From Microbulbifer sp. ALW1 (lineage in GTDB: Bacteria; Pseudomonadota; Gammaproteobacteria; Pseudomonadales; Cellvibrionaceae), in NCBI RefSeq assembly GCF_009903625.1, contig NZ_CP047569.1, positions 1,954,501 through 2,018,500 on the forward strand: a stretch of 64,000 nucleotides of DNA, in the 5' to 3' direction. Shown here piece after piece: positions 10,355 to 20,510 of this stretch. Within the stretch, counting starts at the first letter, position 1. Every line of letters begins with the position of its first letter. Under the pieces are notes generated by a model, which saw only the letters and a program-made list of their open reading frames with translations, was not told the origin of the DNA and made no database searches. A program made the translations under genes and the position numbers.

Positions 10355-11590
10355 ATGACACAATCAACGGATCCACGCATGGTCGTCGGCCTGGATATAG
10401 GTACATCCAAGGTGGTGGCGATTGTCGGTGAGGTTTCCGGAGACGGCGAGCTGAATATCGTCGGCATCGGCTCTCATCGCTCCACCGGTATGAAGCGGGG
10501 CGTGGTGGTGAATATTGAATCCACGGTGCAGTCCATCCAGCGCGCGGTCGAAGAGGCTGAGCTGATGGCCGGCTGTGAGATTCACTCTGTCTATGCGGGC
10601 ATTGCCGGCAGTCATATTCGCAGTTTGAACAGCCACGGTATCGTGGCGATCAAGGATCGTGAGGTGACTCAGCAGGATCTGGATCGGGTGATCGATGCCG
10701 CGCGTGCGGTAGCGATTCCCGCGGACCAGAAAATTCTGCATACCCTGCCACAGGAATACCTGATCGATAGCCAGGAAGGGGTAAAAGAACCTCTGGGAAT
10801 GTCCGGCGTACGCCTCGAGGCCAAGGTGCATCTGGTGAGTGGTGCCGTCAATGCGGCACAGAATATCGAAAAATGTATTCGCCGCTGTGGTCTGGAAGTG
10901 GAAGACATCATCCTCGAACAGCTGGCTTCCAGTTACGCGGTGTTGACCGACGATGAAAAAGAGCTGGGCGTGTGCATGGTGGATATCGGTGGTGGTACCA
11001 CCGATATCGCGGTATTTACCGGTGGCTCCATTCGCCACACCGGGGTTATCCCCATTGCTGGCGATCAGGTGACCAACGATATCGCCATGGCGCTGCGCAC
11101 ACCGACGCCGCACGCGGAAGAGCTGAAAATCAAATACGCCTGCGCCCTGGCCAAACTGGCGCGGGAAGGGGAAACCATCAAGGTGCCGAGTGTGGGTGAC
11201 CGCGCACCGCGCGATCTGTCTCGTCAGGCGCTGGCGGAAGTGGTGGAACCCCGTTACGACGAACTCTTCACCCTGGTGCAGGCGGAATTGCGCCGCAGTG
11301 GCTTCGAAGACCTGTGTGCAGCGGGCATTGTGCTGACCGGTGGCTCCTCGAAGATGGAGGGCGCGGTAGAGCTGGCGGAAGAAATTTTCCACATGCCAGT
11401 GCGTCTCGCGGTACCCCAGGGGATTGCAGGCCTTACGGATATCGTCAGCAACCCGATTTACTCCACGGGTGTTGGCCTATTGATGTATGCACTGAAGTCG
11501 CAGGAAAACAAAGGCAGCCGCCCGATTGTCCAGCGCAACGATAATCAGTGGTGGGACAAGGTGAAGCACTGGTTCAGAGGCAATCTCTGA
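10355..11590 (+). CDS. ftsA: Cell division protein FtsA
   Basis: Actin-like ATPase that anchors FtsZ to the membrane. The phosphate-1 loop VGLDIGTSKVVAIVGEV is at the N-terminus, phosphate-2 is MVDIGGGTTDIAVF, and the adenosine loop is VLTGGSSKMEG. The C-terminal amphipathic helix (WWDKVKHWFRGNL) is the membrane-targeting sequence. I chose the ATG at 10355, preceded by GAGGTTG, giving 411 residues; an in-frame ATG at 10286 would add 23 residues without family resemblance. A 92-bp gap separates it from ftsQ. Confidence 0.96.
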   Translation: MTQSTDPRMVVGLDIGTSKVVAIVGEVSGDGELNIVGIGSHRSTGMKRGVVVNIESTVQSIQRAVEEAELMAGCEIHSVYAGIAGSHIRSLNSHGIVAIKDREVTQQDLDRVIDAARAVAIPADQKILHTLPQEYLIDSQEGVKEPLGMSGVRLEAKVHLVSGAVNAAQNIEKCIRRCGLEVEDIILEQLASSYAVLTDDEKELGVCMVDIGGGTTDIAVFTGGSIRHTGVIPIAGDQVTNDIAMALRTPTPHAEELKIKYACALAKLAREGETIKVPSVGDRAPRDLSRQALAEVVEPRYDELFTLVQAELRRSGFEDLCAAGIVLTGGSSKMEGAVELAEEIFHMPVRLAVPQGIAGLTDIVSNPIYSTGVGLLMYALKSQENKGSRPIVQRNDNQWWDKVKHWFRGNL

Positions 11591-11653
11591 TTCAGAAAAT
11601 AATTACCAGGATCGATAATTAAATTTAGACATGAGCAAAAAAGGGGAACAGCA

Positions 11654-12853
11654 ATGTTCGAACTCGTAGACAGCGTACAGGATAAGCCTGTAATCAAAGT
11701 GATCGGTGTCGGTGGCGGTGGTGGTAATGCCGTCAAGCACATGATTGCCAGCGAAGTGGATGGTGTTGATTTCATCTGCGCCAATACCGATGCACAGGCG
11801 CTGAAAGATGTGGAAGCGCAGACCATTCTGCAATTGGGCAATACCATTACCCGCGGTCTGGGTGCCGGTGCCAACCCCGATGTAGGTCGCCAGTCTGCGC
11901 TGGAAGATCGCGAGCGTATCGCCGAAGTGCTGACCGGTGCCGATATGGTGTTTATCACCGCTGGCATGGGTGGCGGTACCGGTACCGGTGGTGCCCCCAT
12001 CGTAGCGGAAATTGCCAAAGACCTGGGTATCCTGACTGTCGCGGTAGTGACTCGCCCGTTCATGATCGAAGGTCGCAAGCGCGCGACCGTTGCGGAAGAG
12101 GGCATCCTTGAGCTGCGTGACAAGGTCGACTCCCTGATCACCATCCCCAACGATCGCCTGCTGGAAGTGCTCGGCAACAAAATCACCATGAAGGCCGCCT
12201 ACAAGGAGGCCGACAATGTGCTGCTGGGTGCGGTACAGGGTATCGCCGATCTGATGATCCGCCCGGGCATCATGAACGTGGACTTTGCGGATGTACGCAC
12301 TGTCATGTCTGAAATGGGCATGGCGATGATGGGCTCCGGTTCCGCCGTTGGCGAAAATCGTGCCCGCGAAGCGGCAGAGAAGGCGGTGCGCAGCCCGCTG
12401 CTGGATAACGTTAACCTGCAGGGTGCCCGCGGTATCCTGGTGAACATCATCACCGGTAGCGAAGAAGGCGGCTGTCAGGAGCTGACCTTGGGTGAATACT
12501 CCGAGGTTGGCCAGATTGTTCAGGAGATCGCTTCCGACGACGCCACCGTGGTTATCGGTACCGCAGTGGACGACAAGCTGGGTGACGAGATGCGAGTCAC
12601 TGTAGTTGCCGCCGGTCTCGGTGAGGCCACCGCGCAGGTTGCCCGCCCCACAAAGGTTGTGGATAACACCCGCCGCCCGGAGACCCGTGAGACCGTGCGC
12701 CCGACTGCGCAGACGGAGAGTGTCCGCGAACCCAAGGAAGCCCGCGGTCGAGTGGAAAGCGAGCGCCCCGCGCGCGCAATGCCGCCGCTCGGTTCTGATC
12801 AGGATATGGAATACCTGGATATTCCAGCCTTCCTGCGCCGCCAGGCCGACTGA
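11654..12853 (+). CDS. ftsZ: Cell division protein FtsZ
   Basis: Tubulin-like GTPase forming the Z ring. The N-terminal GVGGGGGNAVKHM loop and the tubulin signature GGGTGTGGAPI are intact, as is NVDFADVRTVM in the T7 loop area. A charged variable linker (about 320-380) leads to the conserved C-terminal peptide YLDIPAFLRRQ, which binds FtsA and ZipA. The 399-residue length is standard. AGGGGAA precedes the ATG. The gene is followed by an unusually long non-coding gap before lpxC. Confidence 0.98.
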   Translation: MFELVDSVQDKPVIKVIGVGGGGGNAVKHMIASEVDGVDFICANTDAQALKDVEAQTILQLGNTITRGLGAGANPDVGRQSALEDRERIAEVLTGADMVFITAGMGGGTGTGGAPIVAEIAKDLGILTVAVVTRPFMIEGRKRATVAEEGILELRDKVDSLITIPNDRLLEVLGNKITMKAAYKEADNVLLGAVQGIADLMIRPGIMNVDFADVRTVMSEMGMAMMGSGSAVGENRAREAAEKAVRSPLLDNVNLQGARGILVNIITGSEEGGCQELTLGEYSEVGQIVQEIASDDATVVIGTAVDDKLGDEMRVTVVAAGLGEATAQVARPTKVVDNTRRPETRETVRPTAQTESVREPKEARGRVESERPARAMPPLGSDQDMEYLDIPAFLRRQAD

Positions 12854-13384
12854 GTCCCGTCCGGCCCCGGGTTTTTTATTCCGGAGTAGTGGCGGAATCT
12901 GCTCATGTCCTCGCCCGGTGAAATTCCGGGCTTTCGCCCGCTCCGGCTGTGACGCCGGTGCCGGTTCTGGGGTGCTCCCGAAATGGAGTTGCCCCGGGAC
13001 CAGAGGGTCTAAATGCGCAAGCCTTTAGATGACGTTAAGCAGGGAAGAAACAGTGCAGTACACCGCAGGATGCCGGTGTTATTCAGGGAGAATTCAGTAA
13101 CCCGCAATAGAATATCGGGTGACTGTCAGGTTTCCGGACCTTGGTTAACACTTGTTAACTGTCTGTTACCTGGCAAGGGCGTACAATTAATGGCGATCCT
13201 GTGCGCTGGTTTGGCGTTGTAGTCTTCTCGCTGGGCTATGCTTACTCAAGTCAGGATGGAAATGACATGCCGCAATTACAGAAATGACCAGACGGGTTTC
13301 TGTAGTTTTGGCGTATATTTTCTGATACTATCGCCGGCTCGCTGCGGTTCGTGCGCAGCTCACCGATTGGGAACCTAGATATAG
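12854..13384 (+). other. Long intergenic region between ftsZ and lpxC
   Basis: About 530 bp with no convincing gene. A 69-codon reading frame at 13013-13222 has no family resemblance and no good ribosome site, so I do not call it. The stretch just after ftsZ is GC-rich and ends in a run of six T (CCCCGGGTTTTTT), a possible weak terminator. At about 13143-13158 lies a GTTAAC-N4-GTTAAC dyad. The 3' end is AT-rich with TATATT and TACTAT boxes and probably holds the lpxC promoter, but I see no clear -35 partner. Confidence 0.4.
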
Positions 13385-14299
13385 ATGATCAAACAGCGCA
13401 CTCTCAAAAACGCTATTCGAGCCACTGGTGTTGGCCTGCATACCGGCAAAAAGGTCGTTCTGACCCTGAAACCGGCGCCGGTGAACAGTGGTATCGTATT
13501 CCGTCGGGTCGACCTGGATCCGGTGGTTGAGATTGAAGCGCGTGCTGAAAACGTGGGCGACACCCTGCTTTCCACCACCCTGGTGAAAGGTGACGTGCGT
13601 ATTGCCACCGTAGAGCACCTGCTTTCCGCCATGGCTGGTCTGGGGATCGACAATGCGATTGTCGAACTGTCCGCCCAGGAAGTGCCGATCATGGACGGTA
13701 GCGCGGGTCCTTTCGTATTTCTGATTCAGTCCGCCGGAATTCAGGAGCAGGCCGCTCCGAAGAAATTCCTGCGGATCAAGAAGCCAGTAACCGTGGAAGA
13801 GGGCGACAAAGTAGCCAGCTTCCTGCCGTTCAATGGCTTCAAGGTGTCCTTCACCATCGATTTTGACCACCCGGTATTCCAGGGGCGCAACCTGAGCTCC
13901 TCGGTAGACTTCTCCAGCACCTCCTTCGTAAAAGAAGTGAGCCGCGCGCGTACCTTCGGTTTCATGCATGAAATCGAATACCTGCGCTCCAAGGGTCTGG
14001 TGCAAGGTGGCAGCGTGGATAACGCCATCGTTATCGACCAGTACCGCATCCTTAATGAGGGCGGTCTGCGCTACGAGGATGAGTTCGTCAAGCACAAGAT
14101 CCTCGACGCCATCGGCGACCTGTACCTGCTGGGTACCAGTGTGATTGGTGAGTTCAAGGCCTTCAAATCCGGCCATGCACTGAACAACAAATCCCTGCGC
14201 ACCCTGATGGCACAGGAAGATGCATGGGAAATGGTCACCTTTGAGGGTGAGCAGGAAGAAGCGCCCATCTCTTACGTCAAGCCAATCCTGGCAGTGTAA
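13385..14299 (+). CDS. lpxC: UDP-3-O-acyl-N-acetylglucosamine deacetylase LpxC
   Basis: Zinc amidase performing the committed step of lipid A synthesis. [14 protein letters not shown] at the N-terminus, [15 protein letters not shown] (first zinc histidine) and [14 protein letters not shown] (second histidine and aspartate ligands) are all present; [11 protein letters not shown] is also typical. Length 304 is normal. It sits alone between a long upstream gap and a strong terminator, so it is probably its own transcription unit at the end of the dcw region. Confidence 0.97.
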   Translation: MIKQRTLKNAIRATGVGLHTGKKVVLTLKPAPVNSGIVFRRVDLDPVVEIEARAENVGDTLLSTTLVKGDVRIATVEHLLSAMAGLGIDNAIVELSAQEVPIMDGSAGPFVFLIQSAGIQEQAAPKKFLRIKKPVTVEEGDKVASFLPFNGFKVSFTIDFDHPVFQGRNLSSSVDFSSTSFVKEVSRARTFGFMHEIEYLRSKGLVQGGSVDNAIVIDQYRILNEGGLRYEDEFVKHKILDAIGDLYLLGTSVIGEFKAFKSGHALNNKSLRTLMAQEDAWEMVTFEGEQEEAPISYVKPILAV

Positions 14300-14313
14300 G
14301 AGGCGCCTCTCGC

Positions 14314-14343
14314 AAAGCCGGCACAGAAATTGCCGGCTTTTTT
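14314..14343 (+). terminator. Rho-independent terminator after lpxC
   Basis: Ten-base perfect stem (AAAGCCGGCA at 14314-14323 with TGCCGGCTTT at 14331-14340), 7-nt loop, then a T run to 14343, 15 bp after the lpxC stop. The following 210 bp up to the M23 peptidase gene hold no recognisable gene. Confidence 0.9.
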
Positions 14344-14553
14344 ACGCGCGCTGCCTTTTGGCCGCAAGTTTTGGTCTTTAGCGTGCGTTTGTGATCTTTT
14401 TTTGCCGTCAGACGATGTTACATTGGCGGCAGCTGGCCATGGAGATGGCCTGGGACAAGCAGGAAGCGACAGTCCCGTTACCACTCGGCAGAGTTTGCCG
14501 ATGGGTGAAAACCAACTAAAACAACAAACTGTCGCAAGTCTCGCACGCCTGTT

Positions 14554-15492
14554 ATGAAAATAATCCTGGTCAATGAGCGCGGAGGTGTCTCCCGCAGCTT
14601 CAATTTTGGTGGACTGAGCAAAGCCCTGCTCGGCCTCTGCCTGTTGGGCTTGCCTGTTGGTGCGCTGTGGTTGGGGGCTAACCTACCAGCGACAGAATCC
14701 GACGTCTTTGATTCGCGGGCGGTAAAAGCCTGGAACAAAGCCCTGCGCAAGCAGCAGGAGCAGATCAATGAGGCCGATCAGCAGGCCCGTGAGCAGCTGA
14801 CCGCCCTGACCGTAAAGCTGGCCGAAATGCAGGCCAGGCTGACCCGTCTCGATGCCCTTGGTGAGCGCCTCACCACCATCGCCAAGCTCGATGAAGGCGA
14901 ATTTCAATTTGGCAACGTGCCCGCCGTAGGTGGCCCGGAAGACCCGGGTATCGCCGGCGCCAGCGAACTGCCCTACCAGCCACCGGAATTTCTTGAAGTC
15001 ATCGGCGACCTGTCGGATCAGATCGAAGACCGCCAGATGCAGCTCTCTACGCTTGATGACCTGATGGCGCGTCGCCAGCTGCAGGATGAACAGTTTATCG
15101 CCGGCCGCCCCATTACCCGCGGTTGGATGTCTTCCCGCTATGGCTACCGTACCGACCCCTTCAGCGGTCGCCGTTCCTGGCACAAAGGTGTGGATTTCGC
15201 CGGCAAGAATGGCTCGGACGTGGTATCGGTAGCCGCCGGTGTCGTGACCTGGGCTGAAGACCGCAATGGTTATGGCCAGCTGGTGGAAATCAACCACGGC
15301 AATGGCTACACCACACGTTACGGCCACAACAGTGAGCTCAAGGTCAAACTTGGGGAGATTGTGAAGAAAGGCCAGGTCATCGCCCTGATGGGCTCCAGTG
15401 GCCGCTCTACCGGCCCTCACGTGCACTTCGAGGTGTACAAGAATAACCGCCCCGTAGACCCCGCCAGCTATATCCGCCGCACCGGCAGATAA
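14554..15492 (+). CDS. M23-family metallopeptidase (LytM domain), membrane anchored
   Basis: Probable periplasmic peptidoglycan endopeptidase or amidase activator. A signal-anchor lies near residues 20-45 (LSKALLGLCLLGLPVGALWLG), then a coiled-coil region rich in Gln/Glu/Leu (about 60-105) and a C-terminal LytM domain. The zinc ligand patterns are present: HKGVDFAG (H-x3-D) and HVHFEV (H-x-H), with the SRYGYRTDPF lead-in. An M23 gene between lpxC and secA is also found in Pseudomonas. Whether it is catalytic on its own cannot be told from sequence, though the ligands look complete. Confidence 0.88.
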   Translation: MKIILVNERGGVSRSFNFGGLSKALLGLCLLGLPVGALWLGANLPATESDVFDSRAVKAWNKALRKQQEQINEADQQAREQLTALTVKLAEMQARLTRLDALGERLTTIAKLDEGEFQFGNVPAVGGPEDPGIAGASELPYQPPEFLEVIGDLSDQIEDRQMQLSTLDDLMARRQLQDEQFIAGRPITRGWMSSRYGYRTDPFSGRRSWHKGVDFAGKNGSDVVSVAAGVVTWAEDRNGYGQLVEINHGNGYTTRYGHNSELKVKLGEIVKKGQVIALMGSSGRSTGPHVHFEVYKNNRPVDPASYIRRTGR

Positions 15493-15665
15493 CAACTATC
15501 CTCTATCATTGCGCGGCAGGAGACTTGTAATCCTGTAGTGGCGCCCGCAACTTCTTATACGGTTGCGGCGTCTGGCGCCTTCCTGTTTACTTGCACCTTT
15601 TCCGCGCAGAGGCCCCGAGGCCCGGGCCCGCGGGCACACTCAGCATTTAATGTGGTTTCTGAATA

Positions 15666-18410
15666 ATGATTGGCAAACTGATAAAGACGGTCTTCGGCTC
15701 AAAAAATGACCGCGAACTCAAGCGCATGCGCAAAACGGTCACAAAGATCAATGCGCTGGAAGAAGAATACAAGGCACTGGACGATGCCGCGCTGAAAGCC
15801 AAAACGGAAGAGTTCAAGCAGCGCCTTGAGAGCGGTGAAACTCTGGATCAGATACTGCCGGAAGCCTTTGCCGCGGTGCGCGAGGCCGGTGCCCGCACCA
15901 TGGGGATGCGCCACTTCGACGTACAGATGATCGGTGGCATGACCCTGCACGAGGGTCGCATTGCCGAAATGCGTACCGGTGAGGGTAAAACCCTGGTGGC
16001 CACGCTGCCTGCTTACCTGAACGCACTGGAAGGCAAGGGCGTACATATTGTGACGGTCAACGATTACCTGGCCAGCCGCGATGCCAACTGGATGCGTCCA
16101 GTCTACGAATTCCTGGGCCTGACGGTCGGCGTTGTCGTGTCCCAACAGCACCCTGCCGACAAGCAGGCGGCCTATCAGGCGGACATTACTTACGGTACCA
16201 ACAACGAGTTCGGATTCGACTACCTGCGCGACAATATGGTTCTGCGCAAGGAAGACCGCGTTCAGCGCCCGCAGAACTTCGCCATCGTGGATGAGGTGGA
16301 CTCCATCCTGATCGACGAAGCGCGTACCCCGTTGATCATTTCCGGTGCGGCGGAAGACTCCTCGCAGCTGTATATGGCGATGAACAAGCTGGTGCCCCAG
16401 TTGGAGCGCGGCGAAGAGGGCGGCGAAGGTCACTACACCGTCGACGAAAAGACCCGTCAGGTGGAAATGAGCGAAGACGGCCACCAGCTGATCGAAGACC
16501 TGCTGACCCGCAGCGGCCTGCTGAAAGAAGACGAATCCCTGTACGCCCCGGGTAACCTGGGCCTGCTGCACCACGTTAACGCTGCGCTGCGCGCCCATGT
16601 GCTGTTCCACAAAGACGTGGATTACATTGTGCAGAATGGCCAGGTGGTGCTGATTGACGAGCATACCGGCCGTACCATGCCCGGTCGTCGCCTTTCCGAA
16701 GGCTTGCACCAGGCCCTGGAAGCAAAAGAAAATGTGCAGATCCAGAGCGAGAGCCAGACCCTCGCCTCCACCACTTTCCAGAACCTGTTCCGCTTCTACC
16801 CCAAACTCGCGGGTATGACCGGTACCGCGGATACCGAAGCTTTTGAGTTCCGCCAGATTTACGGTCTCGATGTAGTGGTCATTCCCACCAACCGCGAAAA
16901 GCAGCGGGAAGACCTCAACGACCTGGTGTACCTGACCAAGGAAGAGAAGCTCGAAGCCATCATCGAAGACATCAAGTACTGTCGCGACAAGAAGGCGCCC
17001 ATCCTTGTGGGTACCGCCTCCATCGAAACGTCTGAAGAGATGTCGCGCCTGTTGCAGAAGGCCAAGATCGACCACCAGGTGCTGAACGCCAAGTTCCACG
17101 AGAAGGAAGCCCAGATCATCGCCCAGGCCGGTCGCCCCGGCACCGTCACCATCGCCACCAATATGGCGGGCCGCGGTACCGATATCGTGCTCGGCGGTAA
17201 CTGGGAAGCCGAAGTGGAAGAGCTGGCGACGCGCGAAGGCCGTGAAGCGACTGCGGAAGAAATCGACAAGATCAAGGCGGAGTGGAAAGCCCGCCACGAG
17301 ACGGTGATTGAGGCCGGCGGCCTGCATATCATCGGTACCGAGCGCCACGAATCCCGCCGTATCGACAACCAGCTGCGCGGTCGTGCCGGCCGGCAGGGTG
17401 ACCCGGGTGTAACCCGCTTCTACCTGTCCCTGGAAGACAACCTGATGCGCATCTTTGCCTCCGACCGGGTGAAGAACTTTATGCAGATGCTGGGCATGGA
17501 GCGCGGTGAGGCCATCGAGCACCGCATGGTTTCCAATGCCATTGAAAAAGCCCAGCGCCGTGTGGAAGGCCGCAACTTCGATATCCGCAAACAGTTGCTG
17601 GAATACGATGACGTGGCCAACGACCAGCGGCAGGTGATTTACTCCCAGCGTAACGAATTGCTGGAAGCGGAAACCATCAGCGATACCATCAGCGCTATTC
17701 GCGAGGATGTGGTGTACGAACTGATTTCCAGCCACGTGCCGCCGCAGAGCGTTGAAGAACAGTGGGATATTCCGGGCCTGGAGCAGCAGCTGGCCGCCGA
17801 ACTGGGTTTGCAGTTGCCGGTTCAGCAGTGGCTGGACGAAGACCGCACCCTGCACGAGGAAAGCCTGCGCCAGAAAATTGCCGAAGAGTGCCAGCAGGCG
17901 TACCAGCAGAAGCTGGCACGAATTGCCGAGAGTACCGGCGATGCCAACCTGATGCCTACGATCGAGCGCCAGGTGATGTTGCAGGTGCTGGACCAGCTGT
18001 GGAAGGAGCACCTTTCCAGCATGGACCACCTGCGTGCGGGCATCGGTTTGCGCGCCTACGCCAACAAGAACCCGAAACAGGAGTTCAAGCGCGAATCTTT
18101 CCACCTGTTCCAGAGCCTGCTGGATAACCTGAAACACGAAGTCATCCGCGTGCTGGCCCATGTCGAACCCATGACCCGTGAGCAGATGGAAGAAATGGAG
18201 CAGCGTCGCCTGGAGGCCCAGCGTCGCCAGCAACTGGAGCTGCAACATGCGCAGGCGTCTGCAATGCCGGAGGCCGAGATGGCCGGTGACGCACAGGCTG
18301 AGCCCGCGCGCCGCGGCCCCCGTGTCGGCCGCAATGATCCCTGTCCCTGCGGCTCCGGCAAGAAGTACAAGCAGTGCCACGGCAAGCTGACTTCTTCTAC
18401 CACCTCCTGA
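15666..18410 (+). CDS. secA: Preprotein translocase ATPase SecA
   Basis: Motor ATPase driving proteins through SecYEG. Walker A MRTGEGKT is at 102-109 and the [11 protein letters not shown]alker B region begins at 209. The second nucleotide domain has [14 protein letters not shown] and [10 protein letters not shown]. The C-terminus keeps the zinc/SecB-binding motif [14 protein letters not shown]. Length 914 matches proteobacterial SecA. A 173-bp leader precedes it and holds no recognisable secM-like gene. Confidence 0.98.
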   Translation: MIGKLIKTVFGSKNDRELKRMRKTVTKINALEEEYKALDDAALKAKTEEFKQRLESGETLDQILPEAFAAVREAGARTMGMRHFDVQMIGGMTLHEGRIAEMRTGEGKTLVATLPAYLNALEGKGVHIVTVNDYLASRDANWMRPVYEFLGLTVGVVVSQQHPADKQAAYQADITYGTNNEFGFDYLRDNMVLRKEDRVQRPQNFAIVDEVDSILIDEARTPLIISGAAEDSSQLYMAMNKLVPQLERGEEGGEGHYTVDEKTRQVEMSEDGHQLIEDLLTRSGLLKEDESLYAPGNLGLLHHVNAALRAHVLFHKDVDYIVQNGQVVLIDEHTGRTMPGRRLSEGLHQALEAKENVQIQSESQTLASTTFQNLFRFYPKLAGMTGTADTEAFEFRQIYGLDVVVIPTNREKQREDLNDLVYLTKEEKLEAIIEDIKYCRDKKAPILVGTASIETSEEMSRLLQKAKIDHQVLNAKFHEKEAQIIAQAGRPGTVTIATNMAGRGTDIVLGGNWEAEVEELATREGREATAEEIDKIKAEWKARHETVIEAGGLHIIGTERHESRRIDNQLRGRAGRQGDPGVTRFYLSLEDNLMRIFASDRVKNFMQMLGMERGEAIEHRMVSNAIEKAQRRVEGRNFDIRKQLLEYDDVANDQRQVIYSQRNELLEAETISDTISAIREDVVYELISSHVPPQSVEEQWDIPGLEQQLAAELGLQLPVQQWLDEDRTLHEESLRQKIAEECQQAYQQKLARIAESTGDANLMPTIERQVMLQVLDQLWKEHLSSMDHLRAGIGLRAYANKNPKQEFKRESFHLFQSLLDNLKHEVIRVLAHVEPMTREQMEEMEQRRLEAQRRQQLELQHAQASAMPEAEMAGDAQAEPARRGPRVGRNDPCPCGSGKKYKQCHGKLTSSTTS

Positions 18411-18436
18411 TATTCGGCCGTTGCTGAAATAAGATA

Positions 18437-18469
18437 AAAGGCCCGCAGTACTCCTGCGGGCCTTTTTGT
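18437..18469 (+). terminator. Rho-independent terminator after secA
   Basis: Stem AAAGGCCCGCAG / CTGCGGGCCTTT with a 5-nt loop, followed by TTTTTG. It lies 26 bp after the secA stop and 60 bp before the argJ start, so argJ-mutT probably has its own promoter or depends on read-through. Confidence 0.92.
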
Positions 18470-18528
18470 TTATGGCTTCCCGTTTATATAATTCCCGCCT
18501 GATCTTTCAACTCACAAGGCCAAAAACA

Positions 18529-19728
18529 ATGGCGCAATCCCTTCCCCAGATTCCCGGAGTCCGTCTCTCCGCCGTCCCCGCTCAGATCAAAAACTGGCAG
18601 CGCAACGACCTGCTGCTGATCGAAATTGCCGAGGGTGCCAGCGTCTCTGCGACCTTCACCCAGAACGCCTTCTGTGCGGCCCCGGTGCTGGTGGCCAAAG
18701 AGCATATCCGCCAGGGGAATATTCGCGCGTTGCTGATCAATGCCGGTAATGCCAACGCTGCAACCGGCGAACGGGGTCTCAGGGATGCAAACCAGTGTTG
18801 CGCCGGTGTGGCAGCTGCGTTGGGCGTCGCGGCGGAACAGGTGCTGCCCTTCAGCACCGGTGTTATCGGTGAGCACCTGCCGGTAGAGAAAATCCTCAAC
18901 GGTATCCCCAAGGCGGTCGAAAGCCTGCAGGTTGATGGCTGGGATGCTGCCTCCAAAGCCATCATGACCACCGATACACGCCCCAAAACCGCCAGCCGCA
19001 CCTTGGCGATTGACGGCGAAACTATTTCCGTTGTCGGTATCGCCAAAGGTGCGGGTATGATCCAGCCCAATATGGCGACCATGCTGGCCTATGTGGCAAC
19101 CGATGCGGCTATTCCCCAGCCGATGCTGGATGCGCTGGTGAAAGAGGCCGTGGGAGCCTCCTTCAACCGCATCAGTGTGGACGGCGATACCTCCACCAAT
19201 GATGCCTGCGTACTGATTGCCAGTGGCGCCAGTGGAATACCCATCGACGATACCAGTAGCGATGCCTATGCCGAGTTAAAGGCGGCCATCACTGAGGTGC
19301 ATATCGAACTCGCCCAGGCGATCGTGAAAGATGGTGAAGGGGCGACCAAATTTGTCACTGTTCAGGTCAACAATGCCGCCAGTTCCCGAGAGGCCCTGCG
19401 GGTGGCTTTTGAGATCGGCGAATCGCCGTTGGTGAAAACCGCACTCTACGCTTCAGACCCCAACTGGGGGCGTTTGGTCATGGCGATTGGCAATGCGGGA
19501 ATGGAAAACCTCGATACCGGCAAGATCAGTGTGTTTCTGGACGATGTACAAATCGTGGACGCCGGTGGCCGCGCGGAGGCTTATACCGAAGAGGCGGGAC
19601 AGAAGATCTTTCAGCAGCCGGCGTTTACCATCACTGTCGATTTGCAGCGGGGGGAGTGTTCCGAGCATATCTGGACCTGCGATTTTTCTCACGAGTATGT
19701 GACCATCAATGCCGAGTACCGCACCTGA
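18529..19728 (+). CDS. argJ: Bifunctional ornithine acetyltransferase / N-acetylglutamate synthase ArgJ
   Basis: Recycles the acetyl group from N-acetylornithine to glutamate in the cyclic arginine pathway and may also use acetyl-CoA. The precursor self-cleaves before the threonine of the ATML motif; here NMATMLAYVATDA is intact at about residues 181-193. KGAGMIQPNMAT and DGDTSTND are further family blocks. The ATG at 18529 gives 399 residues; an upstream in-frame ATG at 18466 would begin inside the secA terminator. Its stop overlaps a possible mutT ATG. Confidence 0.96.
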   Translation: MAQSLPQIPGVRLSAVPAQIKNWQRNDLLLIEIAEGASVSATFTQNAFCAAPVLVAKEHIRQGNIRALLINAGNANAATGERGLRDANQCCAGVAAALGVAAEQVLPFSTGVIGEHLPVEKILNGIPKAVESLQVDGWDAASKAIMTTDTRPKTASRTLAIDGETISVVGIAKGAGMIQPNMATMLAYVATDAAIPQPMLDALVKEAVGASFNRISVDGDTSTNDACVLIASGASGIPIDDTSSDAYAELKAAITEVHIELAQAIVKDGEGATKFVTVQVNNAASSREALRVAFEIGESPLVKTALYASDPNWGRLVMAIGNAGMENLDTGKISVFLDDVQIVDAGGRAEAYTEEAGQKIFQQPAFTITVDLQRGECSEHIWTCDFSHEYVTINAEYRT

Positions 19729-19739
19729 TGGGGGAGTCG

Positions 19740-20153
19740 ATGGTCAAACATATTCACGTCGCGGTTGGGGTTATTCTCGGTCCCGATGGACGTATTCTGC
19801 TGGCCAAGCGCCCGGACCATTTGCATATGGGAGGGCGTTGGGAGTTTCCCGGTGGCAAGGTTGAAGATGGCGAGTCGATTCAGCAAGCAATGACGAGAGA
19901 GTTGCGTGAGGAGCTGGATATTGGCGTGCTGGCGATGGAGAAACTCATCGAGGTGCGCCATGACTACGGTGAAAAGCAGGTGTTTCTCGATACTTGGTGT
20001 GTGATGGAATTTTCCGGTGAAGCGCGCGGAGTCGAGGGGCAGACATTGGCCTGGGTTAACGCTTCTGAACTCACCGACTATGAATTTCCGGATGCGAATC
20101 AGTCGATCGTTATCGCGGTGCAACGATGGCTCGGAAAGTCCTGCACTTTGTAG
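19740..20153 (+). CDS. mutT: 8-oxo-dGTP diphosphatase MutT (Nudix hydrolase)
   Basis: Cleans oxidised dGTP from the nucleotide pool. The Nudix box is complete: GGKVEDGESIQQAMTRELRE followed by ELDI, with WEFPGG just before. The ATG at 19740 is preceded by GGGGAG and yields 137 residues aligned with MutT (VKHIHVAVGVIL at the start). An ATG at 19728 overlapping the argJ stop would add four residues. The secA-argJ-mutT order occurs in Pseudomonas. An unrelated Nudix role cannot be fully excluded. Confidence 0.9.
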   Translation: MVKHIHVAVGVILGPDGRILLAKRPDHLHMGGRWEFPGGKVEDGESIQQAMTRELREELDIGVLAMEKLIEVRHDYGEKQVFLDTWCVMEFSGEARGVEGQTLAWVNASELTDYEFPDANQSIVIAVQRWLGKSCTL

Positions 20154-20169
20154 GTGTTTAAGCTGGTTC

Positions 20170-20287
20170 GGTGGCGGCAAAGCACTGGGTGCGGGTTTTC
20201 AGGACCGCTGTGAATACGTCCCTGTACGCTTCGTCGGCAACATCCCTGTTACCGACGATCCTGAAAACCCGCACCCAGCACTTTACC
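20170..20287 (+). repeat. 118-bp intergenic inverted-repeat element, copy A
   Basis: Begins GGTGGCGGCA. Long arms at 20179-20204 and 20259-20284 pair at 24 of 26 positions; an inner hairpin (CGTCGG / CCGACG, 20232-20257) sits inside. It shares the core ACCGCTGTGAATAC, TCCCTGTACGCT and CGTCGGC with copy B on the other strand, at the same total length of 118 bp. It lies just after mutT, in the gap between two convergent genes, so it could act as a terminator-like structure. No coding potential is evident. Confidence 0.85.
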
Positions 20288-20366
20288 TTCACGTCAAAGT
20301 ATCCACTTCGTAGTCATTACGAAGCCGCTAGTCACTGTCTGAACAGAGCTCAGGAATTGAATTTAA

Positions 20367-20484
20367 GGTGGAGTGCCGGGGATTCGTTTTCAAAAGCGTC
20401 GGCGACATGGACGTCGCCGACGCAGCGTACAGGGATGTATTCACAGCGGTTTTGAAAACGAATACCCGGCGCTCTGCCGCCACC
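20367..20484 (-). repeat. 118-bp intergenic inverted-repeat element, copy B
   Basis: Second copy of the element, in opposite orientation to copy A and 79 bp from it. Arms 20371-20395 and 20450-20474 match at 23 of 25 positions. The inner hairpin GCGTCGGCGAC / GTCGCCGACGC (20396-20423) is perfect. The arm sequences differ between the copies while each copy's own arms match each other, which is what selection on folding, or gene-conversion-like correction, would leave. Confidence 0.85.
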
Positions 20485-20510
20485 CCTCTCACTAAGCGGA
20501 TCCACGGAAG

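Noticed and set aside
13013..13222. 69-codon frame in the ftsZ-lpxC gap
   Set aside because: Composition and sequence look random; no ribosome site or neighbour support.
14330..14557. 75-codon frame between lpxC and the M23 peptidase
   Set aside because: It begins inside the lpxC terminator and has no recognisable features.
15699..18380. 893-codon minus-strand frame antisense to secA
   Set aside because: Shadow of secA caused by biased codon use in a GC-rich gene; the translation is His/Gln/Leu-rich and unlike a real protein.
20154..20510. CRISPR or integron attC site in the repeat-rich gap
   Set aside because: Only two copies, in opposite orientation with unique arms; no spacer array, cas genes or integrase.
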